Shown: positions 25,543-34,329, numbered from the stretch's first letter. The stretch is DNA of 64,000 bases from Sedimentitalea sp039941015 (GCF_039941015.1 NZ_JBDVFI010000080.1), one strand, 5' to 3'. Notes: a model not told the origin generated them from the sequence alone. Made by a program: numbers and translations.

Positions 25543-26391
25543 TCAGCGCCCGTGGCTGCCATCATAGCCGCTCAGCGTGGGACCACTCCAGCCAGACAAC
25601 GCGGCTGCGCCAGGCGCAAATGTCTCGACCAAAAGCGGATAACACGACGCCACATCACTGGAATGTTCAGTGCTGCAATCTCCCCCAGGACACGCGCTGA
25701 GCGCACCGAGAATATCGATCTCTGCAAAGAATTCGAGATAGTCGCCCGGACGAACCGGGCTTTGCTTCATGAAGTATTGCCCGGTATCCAGTGCAAACCC
25801 GGTGCACATGAACACATTCAGCACATCATGCACAAAGGGTTCGGCCTCGCCCAAGGACATTCCGGTGTGATCCGCCAGCGCACGGATGAGGTTCGAGTGA
25901 CAGCAATGATGGTATTGCCGTTGGGCCAGCAGGTTGCCGGTATAGGGGTCGCAGCGGGTGCCGATCACATCGTGCACTGATCCACCAAAGCTGTCCTTGC
26001 CATACCAGTCCAGCGTATCGGTCAGAATTGTCGCCATTGGGCGCAGATACGGGAAACTGCTCCACATTCTCTGGCCCGTGGTCAGGTGCGTGCCGTGCAA
26101 CGCGCGTGTTTTGCCAGAATAGAATCGTTCATCCAGATTTGACGAGTTCCACAGATTCAGGTCCCCGACCTGTGGGCCTTCGACGGAACTGATGCGAAAG
26201 AAATGCCCGGCCGGCACCCCAAAACAGGATGCCTCGCGCGGCGGCACCAACACCTCATTCGTCTTGACCGCATCCTCTCGCGCAGCCCGATATAGCGACA
26301 GATCGGGCGCTGGCAGCGTATCCGACGGGTAACAAATGACAGGCTGAACGGCACGGCGCGCTTCGGCATCGGCTGGGGGGTCAAATGGCAT
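25543..26391 (-). CDS. DUF1989 (urea carboxylase-associated) domain protein
   Basis: Soluble protein of 282 residues in the family found beside urea carboxylase and in ureidoglycine/amidohydrolase contexts; its reaction is not settled to my knowledge. The pattern includes VPPREASCFGVPAGHFFRI, GDLNLWNS, a Cys-rich stretch (TRCDPYTGNLLAQRQYHHCCHSNLIRAL) and CTGFALDTGQYFMKQSPVRPGDYLEFFAEID. ATG 26391 with GGAG eight bases upstream is a better start than a TTG at 26412. It follows the decarboxylase on the same strand, with an 88-nt spacer, and may share its transcript. Confidence 0.75.
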   Translation of the reverse strand: MPFDPPADAEARRAVQPVICYPSDTLPAPDLSLYRAAREDAVKTNEVLVPPREASCFGVPAGHFFRISSVEGPQVGDLNLWNSSNLDERFYSGKTRALHGTHLTTGQRMWSSFPYLRPMATILTDTLDWYGKDSFGGSVHDVIGTRCDPYTGNLLAQRQYHHCCHSNLIRALADHTGMSLGEAEPFVHDVLNVFMCTGFALDTGQYFMKQSPVRPGDYLEFFAEIDILGALSACPGGDCSTEHSSDVASCYPLLVETFAPGAAALSGWSGPTLSGYDGSHGR

Positions 26392-26440
26392 CTGGCGCAC
26401 TCCGGTGATCAATCAACTAGACAGTGCGCCAGAATTCCGA

Positions 26441-26456
26441 GCGGGGAAAGCCCCGC
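26441..26456 (-). other. Hairpin between the decarboxylase and DUF1989 genes
   Basis: GCGGGG (26441-26446), a 4-nt loop and CCCCGC (26451-26456). There is no U tract on either strand; it may attenuate or stabilise the mRNA between the two minus-strand genes. Confidence 0.4.
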
Positions 26457-26479
26457 CCTCTCCTCCTCCCCGTCGGAGA

Positions 26480-27664
26480 TCAGATCACGACCACATCCAG
26501 TGGCGGAAATCCGTTGAAACCGATCGACGCATATGTCGATGTATAGGCGCCGCAGTTGCGGATGACGAACCGGTCACCCGCGCGCAGCCCAACGGGCAAT
26601 GACACCGGGCGCTTTTCATAAAGGACGTCGGCACTGTCGCAAGAAGGACCTGCGAGGATGCAAGGGCCGGTTTCTTCATGATCCCGGTCGGTCACGAACT
26701 GATAGCGGATCGCTTCGTCCATGGTCTCGGCCAAACCCGAAAATTTACCGATATCCAGATACACCCAGCGAAACATGTCGTCGTCCGATTTCTTGGACAC
26801 CAGCAGCACCTCGGCGGCAATCATGCCGGCTTCGGCGACCATGCCACGACCTGGTTCTGCCATGATCTGCGGCACCTCGCCAAAGCGAGCGGTGATCAGG
26901 TCGATGACTTTTGCGGCATACGGTGTCGGCGCTTCGATCTCTTCATCGTAATAGGCCGGGAAACCACCACCGATGTTCAGCAGGCTCAGATCGTAGCCCG
27001 CAGTCTTGGCTTCGTCCCAGATCTGCGCGACCTGATCCAGTGTCGCGATCCACATCTCTGCTCGCCGGGTCTGGCTGCCGACGTGGAACGAGAAACCAAC
27101 GGGCGACAAGCCCAGATCGACCGCCATGTCCAACAGCTTGATCGCCTTGTCACGGGCACAGCCAAATTTTCGAGACAATGGCCAATCCGCTTCGGACACA
27201 TCCACGATCAAGCGGATATAAACTTGGCTGCCCGGTGCGAATTCCGCGATTTTCTCAAGCTCATCCTCGGCGTCCGCAGCAAACAGAGACACACCCGCAT
27301 GGTGCGCAAACGCAATATCAGATGCACGCTTGACCGTATTGCCAAAGGAGATGTGATCCGGGTCCGCGCCCTGGCTGAGGCACAGTTCGATTTCGGCACG
27401 CGAAGCCGCGTCAAATCCTGAACCCAGATTCACCAGAGTTTCAATGATCTCGCGTTGCGGGTTGGCTTTGACCGCGTAGTGGATGTGCGCACGGCCCAAC
27501 CCGGTCTTTAGCGCGCGATACTGGCGAGCAACGGCCTCAATGTCCAGCACAAGCGTAGGCCTTTCAAACCGGGTGGTTTTCAGAAACGACTCGATGCGCG
27601 TTGAGGGATTAACTGCAGGCGCAATGCGGGCGGCAGCCGACAAGTCGGTTACGATAGCGTTCAT
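26480..27664 (-). CDS. Ornithine/lysine decarboxylase, PLP-dependent fold type III
   Basis: Converts ornithine (and possibly lysine) to putrescine or cadaverine, in polyamine synthesis. 394 residues: PLP-lysine K66 in HYAVKANPQ, the FDAASRAEIELC segment, HVGSQ, GGGFPAYY, AEPGRGMVAEAG (phosphate loop) and GPSCDSADVLYEK with the catalytic Cys/Asp of the second subunit. This matches eukaryotic-type ODC/LODC rather than the large fold type I enzymes. Start 27664 is preferred because GGAG lies six bases upstream; the ATG at 27670 touches the ribosome-binding site. Confidence 0.9.
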   Translation of the reverse strand: MNAIVTDLSAAARIAPAVNPSTRIESFLKTTRFERPTLVLDIEAVARQYRALKTGLGRAHIHYAVKANPQREIIETLVNLGSGFDAASRAEIELCLSQGADPDHISFGNTVKRASDIAFAHHAGVSLFAADAEDELEKIAEFAPGSQVYIRLIVDVSEADWPLSRKFGCARDKAIKLLDMAVDLGLSPVGFSFHVGSQTRRAEMWIATLDQVAQIWDEAKTAGYDLSLLNIGGGFPAYYDEEIEAPTPYAAKVIDLITARFGEVPQIMAEPGRGMVAEAGMIAAEVLLVSKKSDDDMFRWVYLDIGKFSGLAETMDEAIRYQFVTDRDHEETGPCILAGPSCDSADVLYEKRPVSLPVGLRAGDRFVIRNCGAYTSTYASIGFNGFPPLDVVVI

Positions 27665-27860
27665 GGTCATCTCCAATAGACCCGGCCATATATGACCGCT
27701 CACTTCCATTCAGAGACGTTACCGTCGCTACGTAACCATGGGGGATGGCCCTTGGGACAGAGGCGCGTGCGTTGGCGTCTTAAAGCCGCATATCAGGCCA
27801 AACGCGATTCCGATCAAGAGGGAAAATGCACCGAGTCGAAATTTCTTTCGCAACTCTCAG

Positions 27861-28076
27861 TCAGGTAGATTCTCGTGAAGAGCGGGCCACACACGTGCGC
27901 GGCGCGCGGTCATCGCCTGTCTTGATCTCACCACCGCAGGCGAGACAATGATAGTAGTCTGCCGCCACAGTCCGGTCGGCACGCCAGCGGCATTGCCGCG
28001 TCAGCGTCGACGTCCGTGACCGCCATACAAAATACGCAGCGACCCCGACCAGAAGAACAACCAGCAGGATCAGCAT
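27861..28076 (-). CDS. Small membrane protein with a zinc-ribbon-like tail
   Basis: 71 residues: an N-terminal transmembrane helix (MLILLVVLLVGVAAYFVW) and a cytosolic or periplasmic tail with four cysteines in the order CRWRAD, YYHCLACG, APRTC, a likely zinc ribbon. I have seen the CRWRAD...CxxCG...C layout in short uncharacterised proteins of Rhodobacterales. No function is known. Neighbour of another small gene on the same strand. Confidence 0.6.
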   Translation of the reverse strand: MLILLVVLLVGVAAYFVWRSRTSTLTRQCRWRADRTVAADYYHCLACGGEIKTGDDRAPRTCVARSSREST

Positions 28077-28118
28077 TAAGCTGCCCTGCTGGCTAAACCA
28101 CCGCGTAATGGCTCTCCA

Positions 28119-28268
28119 TCACGCTGCGGGCGCATATTCGAAATATTCAACTTCAGCCGCTTGGGCATCTTTGGGCTGGGGTTCGGGCGCATAATAAGCA
28201 TAGGCCTGCTCAAGAGCTTCAAGTGCTTCGCGCGCCTTGACGATCGGCGATTTTTTCAAGGTTTTCAT
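28119..28268 (-). CDS. 49-residue small protein
   Basis: Very short frame from ATG 28268 to TGA 28119-28121, beginning MKTLKKSPIVKAREALEALE and ending in FEYAPAA. It is Ala/Glu-rich with a Tyr-rich centre (AYAYYAPEP) and no membrane segment. A GGAG ribosome-binding site lies eight bases upstream and codon use is like its neighbours, so it looks genuinely translated; function unknown. A GTGACC-CTA-GGTCAC inverted repeat (28360-28374) lies 92 nt upstream of its start, as a possible operator. Confidence 0.55.
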   Translation of the reverse strand: MKTLKKSPIVKAREALEALEQAYAYYAPEPQPKDAQAAEVEYFEYAPAA

Positions 28269-28388
28269 GGATTTCTCCGAGGGTTGTTATCCCTCCCTGA
28301 CCGCTATTTAGTACCGTCAAACAGGATTTGCATCCCATGTTTTGACAATGCAGCCATGCGTGACCCTAGGTCACAAATATTAACTGGG

Positions 28389-29105
28389 TCACGGCAGCAT
28401 CAAATGACCCGCCAAACCAAGCGCGAAACCGGCAACGGCCCCCAATGGCGGAGCCCAGTGCCGTTCAAGTGGCACCTGTGGCGCGACGTCCTCAAACAAC
28501 AAGTAAAGGATACCGCCACTGGCGAACATCATCACTGCCCCCAACAAGGCAGGATTATCTACCAAATATGTACGCCCCACGTGGGCTGCCAATGGACCTA
28601 TGGGCACCATCAAAACGAAAAGAAACAAGAGTTTGCCACGTGACGCGCCGCCACTCTGCGCCATCTCGCGAAAGGCGTTGAACCCTTCCGGCAGGTTCTG
28701 CAGCGCGATCAGCACCGCCATCAGAATCGCCAGAGCCAGATTGTCCGCCAGCAATGCCCCAAGCGCCATCGCCTCGGGCACGTAGTCCAGCATCATTGCC
28801 AGAAACTGCGCCGCGTGCCCGCCCTTAGCGGCAAGTGCACGGTCGACACAAAAGAAGACGACCCCACCAAGCGCAAACCAGAACAGCGCCGGAACTGTTG
28901 TCAACCGCTCGCTGCCTTCGGGCACCAGCACCAGCGCAACAGCCGACAGCAAAGCGCCGCCGCCAAAGGCGACGACGGTATGGCGAAATTCTTCCTGCAG
29001 CCAGCCGGGTAGCAATCGATCATAGGTCGACAACGCCGCACCAATGGGGATCGAAGCACCAGCCAAAGTGGCCAGCGCGATAGCGATGTAGAATTCGTCC
29101 ATCAT
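28389..29105 (-). CDS. ZIP-family divalent metal transporter
   Basis: Inner-membrane transporter of 238 residues for zinc or related cations. About eight hydrophobic segments; signatures are FGGGALLSAVALVLVPEG in segment 2, the EAMALGALLADNL and ALQNLPEGFNAFREM region (His-poor here, but with the conserved N-x-P-E-G), and a C-terminal ED pair in LLFEDVAPQ. Its start lies 24 nt after sdhB on the same strand, so it may be read from the sdh transcript; the role of this linkage is not known. Confidence 0.82.
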   Translation of the reverse strand: MMDEFYIAIALATLAGASIPIGAALSTYDRLLPGWLQEEFRHTVVAFGGGALLSAVALVLVPEGSERLTTVPALFWFALGGVVFFCVDRALAAKGGHAAQFLAMMLDYVPEAMALGALLADNLALAILMAVLIALQNLPEGFNAFREMAQSGGASRGKLLFLFVLMVPIGPLAAHVGRTYLVDNPALLGAVMMFASGGILYLLFEDVAPQVPLERHWAPPLGAVAGFALGLAGHLMLP

Positions 29106-29129
29106 CAACACCACGGTCTTGCCGCAGCT

Positions 29130-29909
29130 TTAAACGGTGCGTTCCACCATCATGTGCTTGATCTCGGCAATGGCCTTGGCCGGGTTCAGTCCCTTTGGAC
29201 AGGTCTTGGCGCAGTTCATGATCGTGTGGCACCGGTAGAGCTTGTACGGATCTTCCAATTCGTCCAGCCGCTCGCCTGTCGCCTCGTCACGGCTATCAAT
29301 GATCCACCGATAGGCGTGCAGCAGCGCGGCGGGTCCGAGGTAGCGGTCGCCATTCCACCAGTAGGACGGGCAGGATGTCGAACACGACGCGCACATCACG
29401 CATTCATAAAGTCCGTCCAACTTCTTGCGGTCTTCGATCGACTGCTTCCACTCTTTTGCAGGACGGTTGGTCTTGGTTTCGAGCCACGGCATGATGCTCG
29501 CATGCTGAGCATAGAAGTGCGTCAGATCCGGGATCAAATCCCTGACCACCGGCATGTGCGGCAGCGGATAAATTTTGACATCACCTTTGATTTCATCCAG
29601 CCCGTAGATACAGGCCAGCGTGTTGATCCCATCGATGTTCATCGCGCAGGAGCCACAAATTCCCTCGCGGCAGGAGCGTCGGAAAGTAAGCGTCGGATCG
29701 ATCTCGTTCTTGATCTTGATCAGCGCGTCCAGAACCATCGGCCCGCATTTGTCCATGTCAAGAAAATACGTGTCCACGCGCGGGTTCTGCCCATCATCCG
29801 GGGTCCAGCGATAGATCTGGAACTTGCGGACGTTCGTTGCACCTTCGGGCTTTGGCCAGGTCTTGCCAGTCGTTATGCGGCTGTTCTTGGGGAGCGTCAG
29901 TTGGACCAT
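29130..29909 (-). CDS. sdhB: Succinate dehydrogenase iron-sulfur subunit
   Basis: Electron-transfer subunit of complex II. The 259 residues from ATG 29909 carry the 2Fe-2S cysteines (SCREGICGSCAMNIDGINTLAC), then CVMCASCSTSCP for the 4Fe-4S cluster and CHTIMNCAKTCPKG for the 3Fe-4S cluster. It ends KHMMVERTV. Unusually, sdhB does not directly follow sdhA: two glycan-modification-type genes lie between them, and the gap to the nearer one is 73 nt. Confidence 0.97.
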   Translation of the reverse strand: MVQLTLPKNSRITTGKTWPKPEGATNVRKFQIYRWTPDDGQNPRVDTYFLDMDKCGPMVLDALIKIKNEIDPTLTFRRSCREGICGSCAMNIDGINTLACIYGLDEIKGDVKIYPLPHMPVVRDLIPDLTHFYAQHASIMPWLETKTNRPAKEWKQSIEDRKKLDGLYECVMCASCSTSCPSYWWNGDRYLGPAALLHAYRWIIDSRDEATGERLDELEDPYKLYRCHTIMNCAKTCPKGLNPAKAIAEIKHMMVERTV

Positions 29910-29982
29910 TGCAAATACCTCACTGGGCGGAAAGTTGGGTGTGGCGGTTTGGACCACATGTGTTTCGGATCGAGACGGCGCA

Positions 29983-30696
29983 TCAGTTTCGGGCCTCCCA
30001 TCGCGTGAAAAGAGCGTCAAACAGGCGGGGTCGCACCCCACCTTTGCCATCACCGGTGGTGCGCAGAATATCACGCAACTCCAGCCCGGCGCGGGCCAGT
30101 TCAGCGACCACGTGGCTCGGTGGCGCGATGTCATCAAAGCGATGCGTGATGGAAAGTTCGACGATCACAAAGTCGCAGCGCAGAAGCGTCTCGGCCGCCC
30201 CCTGCAAGACTTCAAGTTCAAAGCCTTCGGTGTCGATCTTGAGGCCAACGCGTCCAGGATACCCTTCCATGATCTGATCAAGCGGAACCACTGGTACTTT
30301 GCGCAGGTCATATCCCTTTACCGCGCTGGCCATCGGCCCCGCAATCGGTTTGAACCCTGCCATCGCCGGGTTTTCCCCGCGCTTCATTGTCGGGGTGCGC
30401 AGCTCCATCTCGCCTTCGGTTGCTCCAACGGCGCAGGCGTGAAAATCGAAATTCTCCGGCGCGCCATTTGCAATCGTCTCAGCTTCGGATTCCGCACGAG
30501 GATCGATCAACACGAACTTTCGGTCGGGAAAGGCCCGATACAATTGCGGTGTGCCTGTATGCACACCGACGTCCACGATCACGTCGGTTTGCGGCCCAAA
30601 ACTGCGCAGGTAGTCGTGATGACCCTTGTTGGGAACGGCCACCAGCCCACGTTGACGCAACGCCCGCCGGAACATATGATCGCTGATCGGGGTCAC
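29983..30696 (-). CDS. FkbM-family methyltransferase
   Basis: SAM-dependent O-methyltransferase-like protein of 237 residues. The SAM site is DVIVDVGVHTGTPQLYRAFPDRKFVLIDP (residues about 38-66); KIDTEGFELEVLQGA is the family's second motif. FkbM enzymes typically methylate sugars of polysaccharides, lipids or natural products. Its start overlaps the end of the sulfotransferase gene by four bases, so the pair is coupled, and both sit inside the sdh operon. Confidence 0.85.
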   Translation of the reverse strand: MTPISDHMFRRALRQRGLVAVPNKGHHDYLRSFGPQTDVIVDVGVHTGTPQLYRAFPDRKFVLIDPRAESEAETIANGAPENFDFHACAVGATEGEMELRTPTMKRGENPAMAGFKPIAGPMASAVKGYDLRKVPVVPLDQIMEGYPGRVGLKIDTEGFELEVLQGAAETLLRCDFVIVELSITHRFDDIAPPSHVVAELARAGLELRDILRTTGDGKGGVRPRLFDALFTRWEARN

Positions 30697-31511
30697 GAAA
30701 CGAACAGCCTCTGGTTCCCGGCAATCAATTCGCCAATCGCCCGGCGCGCGGGCCTCTCAAGCCCAAGCTGGTTGACCAGCCGCTGAAACTCCAGCCCGCC
30801 CGCATTGATGCGCGTCTTGCTGCGCCCACGCACGGGATGCAGCGCGGCAATCTCGGCCTCGCTCACTCCTGCATATCGCAAGAGCTGTTGGCCCGGACGC
30901 GCCTCGTCCGGTTCGTCCTCGACGCGAAACAGCGTTGATCGAGCGGCGCCAACCAATTTGGCCAACCGCCGCTCTGTCTGCGCCCAGCTTCCACAAGCCT
31001 CGGTTTTGGACAGAAAATCAACGAGTGTCCCGGAATAGCGGTCAGAACGGATCGCCTGAGCATGCACGCTGCGTTTCCACTGCGGCAGATCACGGGTGTA
31101 GACGACATACTCCGGCACCAGCGGAGCGAAGACTCGGTTAAGAACCTCAACAATGCGCTCAAGCCGGGGGTAAAGCGTGACAGTGCCGCTGTTTCCAAGC
31201 ATCGCGCCAAGCAGGTTCTCATGGCTGATCAGGACCGTTTCCGCCCCTTGTTCCAGAATCGCATCGCGGACAAGGCCCGCACACTCGCGCAGGCGCAAAA
31301 GGCGTTCATCTGTGGGCCGCAGGCTGAACCGCATCGCGGCGTTGCCCAGATCACGGGTCGCCGATCCCTTGGCAGGGGTCAGGGCCAAAACATGAGCCGC
31401 CAGCGCGTCGCGGTTGCGACCAAGGAAATGGTGCAACGACGTCGAGCCGGTTTTCTGAACACCACAATGGATGATCAGGCGCTTGGCCGTGGTATCTGGT
31501 TCTCTGTCCAA
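30693..31511 (-). CDS. Sulfotransferase-like protein
   Basis: PAPS-dependent sulfotransferase family, 272 residues. The 5'-phosphosulfate loop is IIHCGVQKTGSTSLHHFLGR (K20-S25), and LISHENLLGAML and YVVYTRDLPQWKRSVHAQAIR match the 3'-phosphate-binding Arg/Ser region. Sulfotransferases of this kind modify cell-surface glycans or sulfolipids. The start appears to be TTG at 31511, 15 nt after the sdhA stop; the ribosome-binding site is weak, so an error of a few codons is possible. It overlaps the FkbM gene by four bases. Confidence 0.8.
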   Translation of the reverse strand: MDREPDTTAKRLIIHCGVQKTGSTSLHHFLGRNRDALAAHVLALTPAKGSATRDLGNAAMRFSLRPTDERLLRLRECAGLVRDAILEQGAETVLISHENLLGAMLGNSGTVTLYPRLERIVEVLNRVFAPLVPEYVVYTRDLPQWKRSVHAQAIRSDRYSGTLVDFLSKTEACGSWAQTERRLAKLVGAARSTLFRVEDEPDEARPGQQLLRYAGVSEAEIAALHPVRGRSKTRINAGGLEFQRLVNQLGLERPARRAIGELIAGNQRLFVS

Positions 31512-31526
31512 AGCCCTTTGTCCGCC

Positions 31527-33335
31527 TTAGAACGTCCGGGCCTTGGGCGCGATCTTCTTGAGGCTGATGCCACCCTCTGCCTCGGTGGACAGCGGATCGA
31601 CCACCACGGGCCGATGGGTCAGGCTCACGTCCCGTCCGTTTACCCGGCTGATTGTGTGAACACGCCAATCTTCGTCGTTGCGATCCGGGAAATCTTCGTG
31701 CGCATGGGCACCCCGGCTTTCATGACGCGCCTCGGCTCCGGTGATCGTCGCCAGAGCGTTTGGCATCAGGTTGGTCAGTTCCAGCGTCTCCATCAGGTCG
31801 CTGTTCCAGATCAGACTACGGTCAGTGACCTTGATGTCGGACATCTTGGCGGCAATATCGTCCATCCGCTTGACGCCTTCGGCAAGTGTCTTGGATGTCC
31901 GGAACACGGCGGCATCGGCCTGCATGCACTTTTGCATCTCAAGGCGCAGATCGGCAGTCGGCACCGCACCTTGCGCATTGCGCAGCGTATCAAACCGGTT
32001 AAACGCAGCATCGACAGAGGCTTGGTTCAACGGGGCGTTGGCCTTGGACGGATCGACAACCTTGCCGGCCCGGATCGCGGCGGCACGACCAAACACGACA
32101 AGGTCGATCAGCGAGTTCGACCCCAGACGGTTGGCACCATGGACCGAAGCGCAACCAGCTTCGCCAACGGCCATAAGGCCCGGCACAATCGCGTTCTGGT
32201 CTTCGGCGGTCGGGTTCAGCACTTCGCCCCAATAGTTCGTTGGGATACCGCCCATATTGTAATGCACGGTCGGGATCACCGGGATCGGCTCCTTGGTCAC
32301 ATCGACCCCTGCAAAAATCTTGGCGCTTTCCGAGATACCGGGCAATCGCTCGGCCAATGCTTCTGGTGGCAGGTGCGACAGGTTCAGGTGGATATGATCA
32401 CCTTCGGCGCCGACGCCACGTCCTTCGCGAATTTCCATGGTCATCGACCGGCTGACATAGTCTCGCGGCGCGAGGTCCTTGTACTGGGGCGCATAACGCT
32501 CCATGAACCGCTCGCCTTCCGAGTTCGTCAGGTATCCACCTTCGCCCCGTGCCCCTTCGGTGATCAGACAGCCAGAGCCGTAGATACCAGTCGGGTGAAA
32601 CTGAACAAATTCCATGTCCTGCATGGGCAGCCCGGCCCGTGCGACCATGCCGCCACCATCGCCAGTACAGGTATGTGCCGATGTGGCCGAGAAATAGGCA
32701 CGTCCATAGCCGCCGGTGGCCAGCACCACGGTCTTGGCGCTGAACACATGCATGGTGCCGTCGTCCAGCTTCCAGCAGACAACACCCTGACACACGCCAT
32801 CGTCGGACATGATCAGGTCAATCGCGAAGTACTCGACGTAGAATTCGGCGTTGTTCTTCAGGCTTTGACCATAGAGTGTGTGCAGGATTGCGTGCCCGGT
32901 CCGGTCGGCGGCGGCACAGGTGCGTTGCACCGGCGGGCCTTCACCAAACTCGGTGGTATGGCCACCAAAGGGACGCTGATAAATCTTGCCTTCTTCGGTC
33001 CGACTGAACGGAACGCCATAGTGTTCCAGCTCATAAACCGCCTTGGGCGCTTCGCGTGCGAGATACTCCATCGCGTCCGTATCGCCGAGCCAGTCCGAAC
33101 CTTTGACCGTGTCATACATATGCCACTGCCAGTTGTCGGGGCCCATGTTGGACAGGGACGCGGCGATGCCACCCTGCGCGGCGACCGTATGTGAGCGGGT
33201 TGGAAAGACCTTGGTCACACAGGCTGTGCGCAGTCCCTGCTCTGCCATGCCGAGAGTCGCGCGAAGGCCCGCGCCCCCTGCTCCGACGACCACGACGTCA
33301 TATTCATGCGTCTCGTATTCGTATGTTGCAGTCAT
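31527..33335 (-). CDS. sdhA: Succinate dehydrogenase flavoprotein subunit
   Basis: Catalytic FAD subunit of complex II that oxidises succinate to fumarate. 602 residues from ATG 33335. The FAD fingerprint is YDVVVVGAGGAGLRATLGMAEQG; FPTRSHTVAAQGGI holds the His that carries the covalent flavin; QFHPTGIYGSGCLITEGARGEGG is the substrate loop. It follows sdhD by 22 nt on the same strand. Two non-sdh genes separate it from sdhB. Confidence 0.97.
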   Translation of the reverse strand: MTATYEYETHEYDVVVVGAGGAGLRATLGMAEQGLRTACVTKVFPTRSHTVAAQGGIAASLSNMGPDNWQWHMYDTVKGSDWLGDTDAMEYLAREAPKAVYELEHYGVPFSRTEEGKIYQRPFGGHTTEFGEGPPVQRTCAAADRTGHAILHTLYGQSLKNNAEFYVEYFAIDLIMSDDGVCQGVVCWKLDDGTMHVFSAKTVVLATGGYGRAYFSATSAHTCTGDGGGMVARAGLPMQDMEFVQFHPTGIYGSGCLITEGARGEGGYLTNSEGERFMERYAPQYKDLAPRDYVSRSMTMEIREGRGVGAEGDHIHLNLSHLPPEALAERLPGISESAKIFAGVDVTKEPIPVIPTVHYNMGGIPTNYWGEVLNPTAEDQNAIVPGLMAVGEAGCASVHGANRLGSNSLIDLVVFGRAAAIRAGKVVDPSKANAPLNQASVDAAFNRFDTLRNAQGAVPTADLRLEMQKCMQADAAVFRTSKTLAEGVKRMDDIAAKMSDIKVTDRSLIWNSDLMETLELTNLMPNALATITGAEARHESRGAHAHEDFPDRNDEDWRVHTISRVNGRDVSLTHRPVVVDPLSTEAEGGISLKKIAPKARTF

Positions 33336-33357
33336 TATCGATTTTCCTTGGCGCAGC

Positions 33358-33729
33358 TTACAGCGCGATTTTGACGAGCGCGAAAAGACCCGCAGCGATG
33401 AGAGTGTATGAGAACGCGCCAACGGCGATATAGGCCAGCTTACTCGCGGTGCCGCCCATATAGTCCTCAATCGCTTCCTGTGTTTCGCATTTGACGTGGT
33501 TGATGCCGACGATCAGCGTCAGCGCGGTCAGGATTGCTGGGAAAGGCCGTCCGAAATAGGCGATCACCTCTTCATAAGTTCCGCCCAGTCCGATGCCGAA
33601 CGTGAAAATGAAAAGCGGAACAAGAACGCACAGCAGGATGGAACTGACCAACATCTGCCAGTGGTGTTCGGTGCCATGTCTGGAGGAACCAAGACCTTGG
33701 GCGCGCTTGCGATCGGTAAGATATCTCAT
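33358..33729 (-). CDS. sdhD: Succinate dehydrogenase membrane anchor subunit
   Basis: Heme b/quinone-site membrane anchor of complex II. The 123-residue protein has three transmembrane helices (MLVSSILLCVLVPLFIFTFGIG, PAILTALTLIVGINHVKCETQEAIEDY, KLAYIAVGAFSYTLIAAGLFALV) with the His in GINH as the probable heme ligand. GGAGG lies seven bases before the ATG at 33729, so that start is preferred over the ATG at 33735. Order on the minus strand is sdhC, sdhD, sdhA. Confidence 0.9.
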   Translation of the reverse strand: MRYLTDRKRAQGLGSSRHGTEHHWQMLVSSILLCVLVPLFIFTFGIGLGGTYEEVIAYFGRPFPAILTALTLIVGINHVKCETQEAIEDYMGGTASKLAYIAVGAFSYTLIAAGLFALVKIAL

Positions 33730-33740
33730 TGCCATCCTCC

Positions 33741-34130
33741 TTAAACCACGATTGCCGTGATAATCGTCAGCACGGTCGCTCCGATGAACATGCCAAGCCC
33801 CATGCGTTCCGAAATTTCGACCTCAAGCAGATATCCGAAATCCCAGATGACATGGCGCAGACGTCCTAGCACATGATACCAGATTGCCCAGGTTGCGAGC
33901 AGCATGAGGATATCGCCCACAAAGCTTCGCAGCAGACCATCAACCACCGCGAAGGCACTTTCCGATGTCGCAGCGGACAAGAGCCATAGCACTATAAGAA
34001 ACGCGGTGCCGAGCGACGCGATCCCGGTGATGCGCACCATGATTGATGAAATTGAGGTCATCTGAGGGCGATAATACTGCCCGATCATAAAGGGCGAGAG
34101 CGGGCGATTGCCCCGATTGACGTCAGCCAT
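33741..34130 (-). CDS. sdhC: Succinate dehydrogenase cytochrome b556 subunit
   Basis: First gene of the sdh operon; membrane anchor of 129 residues from ATG 34130. RPLSPFMIGQYYRPQMTSISSIMVRITGIA is the diagnostic N-terminus (R-P-L-S-P, S-I-x-H-R-x-T-G type, though this copy has MVRITG in place of the usual His), followed by three helices and HVLGRLRHVIWDFGY with the heme-ligand His. A strong paired palindrome lies 117-147 nt upstream. Confidence 0.93.
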   Translation of the reverse strand: MADVNRGNRPLSPFMIGQYYRPQMTSISSIMVRITGIASLGTAFLIVLWLLSAATSESAFAVVDGLLRSFVGDILMLLATWAIWYHVLGRLRHVIWDFGYLLEVEISERMGLGMFIGATVLTIITAIVV

Positions 34131-34245
34131 GGCGGGTCCTTTGCAGATGCTTTTGCTTGTTTTTAAACCTTTTTGGCCCGCTGTCACCCGTGCTCGGCAA
34201 ATTTAGGCGCGGTTTTTTGGCGCGGCTTTCCAGTTTAACGCTAAC

Positions 34246-34278
34246 TTGTGATCACAGTGCGCCAAGCTGTGATCACAA
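34246..34278 (-). promoter_or_regulatory. Paired TGTGATCACA operator upstream of sdhC
   Basis: Two perfect 10-bp palindromes, TGTGATCACA, at 34247-34256 and 34268-34277, with 11 bp between them and centres 21 bp apart (two helical turns), each flanked by T or A to extend the symmetry. The same double site occurs upstream of sucC. They lie 117-147 nt before sdhC and 52 nt or more from the convergent-side neighbour's stop. The regulator is unidentified. Confidence 0.75.
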
Positions 34279-34329
34279 CCTAACTATCCTGTACAGACAG
34301 ACGATTTTACCGACATGGCTGAGTCGCTC

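Noticed and set aside
27717..27738. GTTAC-N9-GTAAC repeat upstream of the decarboxylase
   Set aside because: Short imperfect dyad with long spacer, below what I can support as an operator.
31062..33194. Plus-strand 710-residue frame over sdhA
   Set aside because: Antisense shadow of sdhA caused by high GC third positions; no domain seen.
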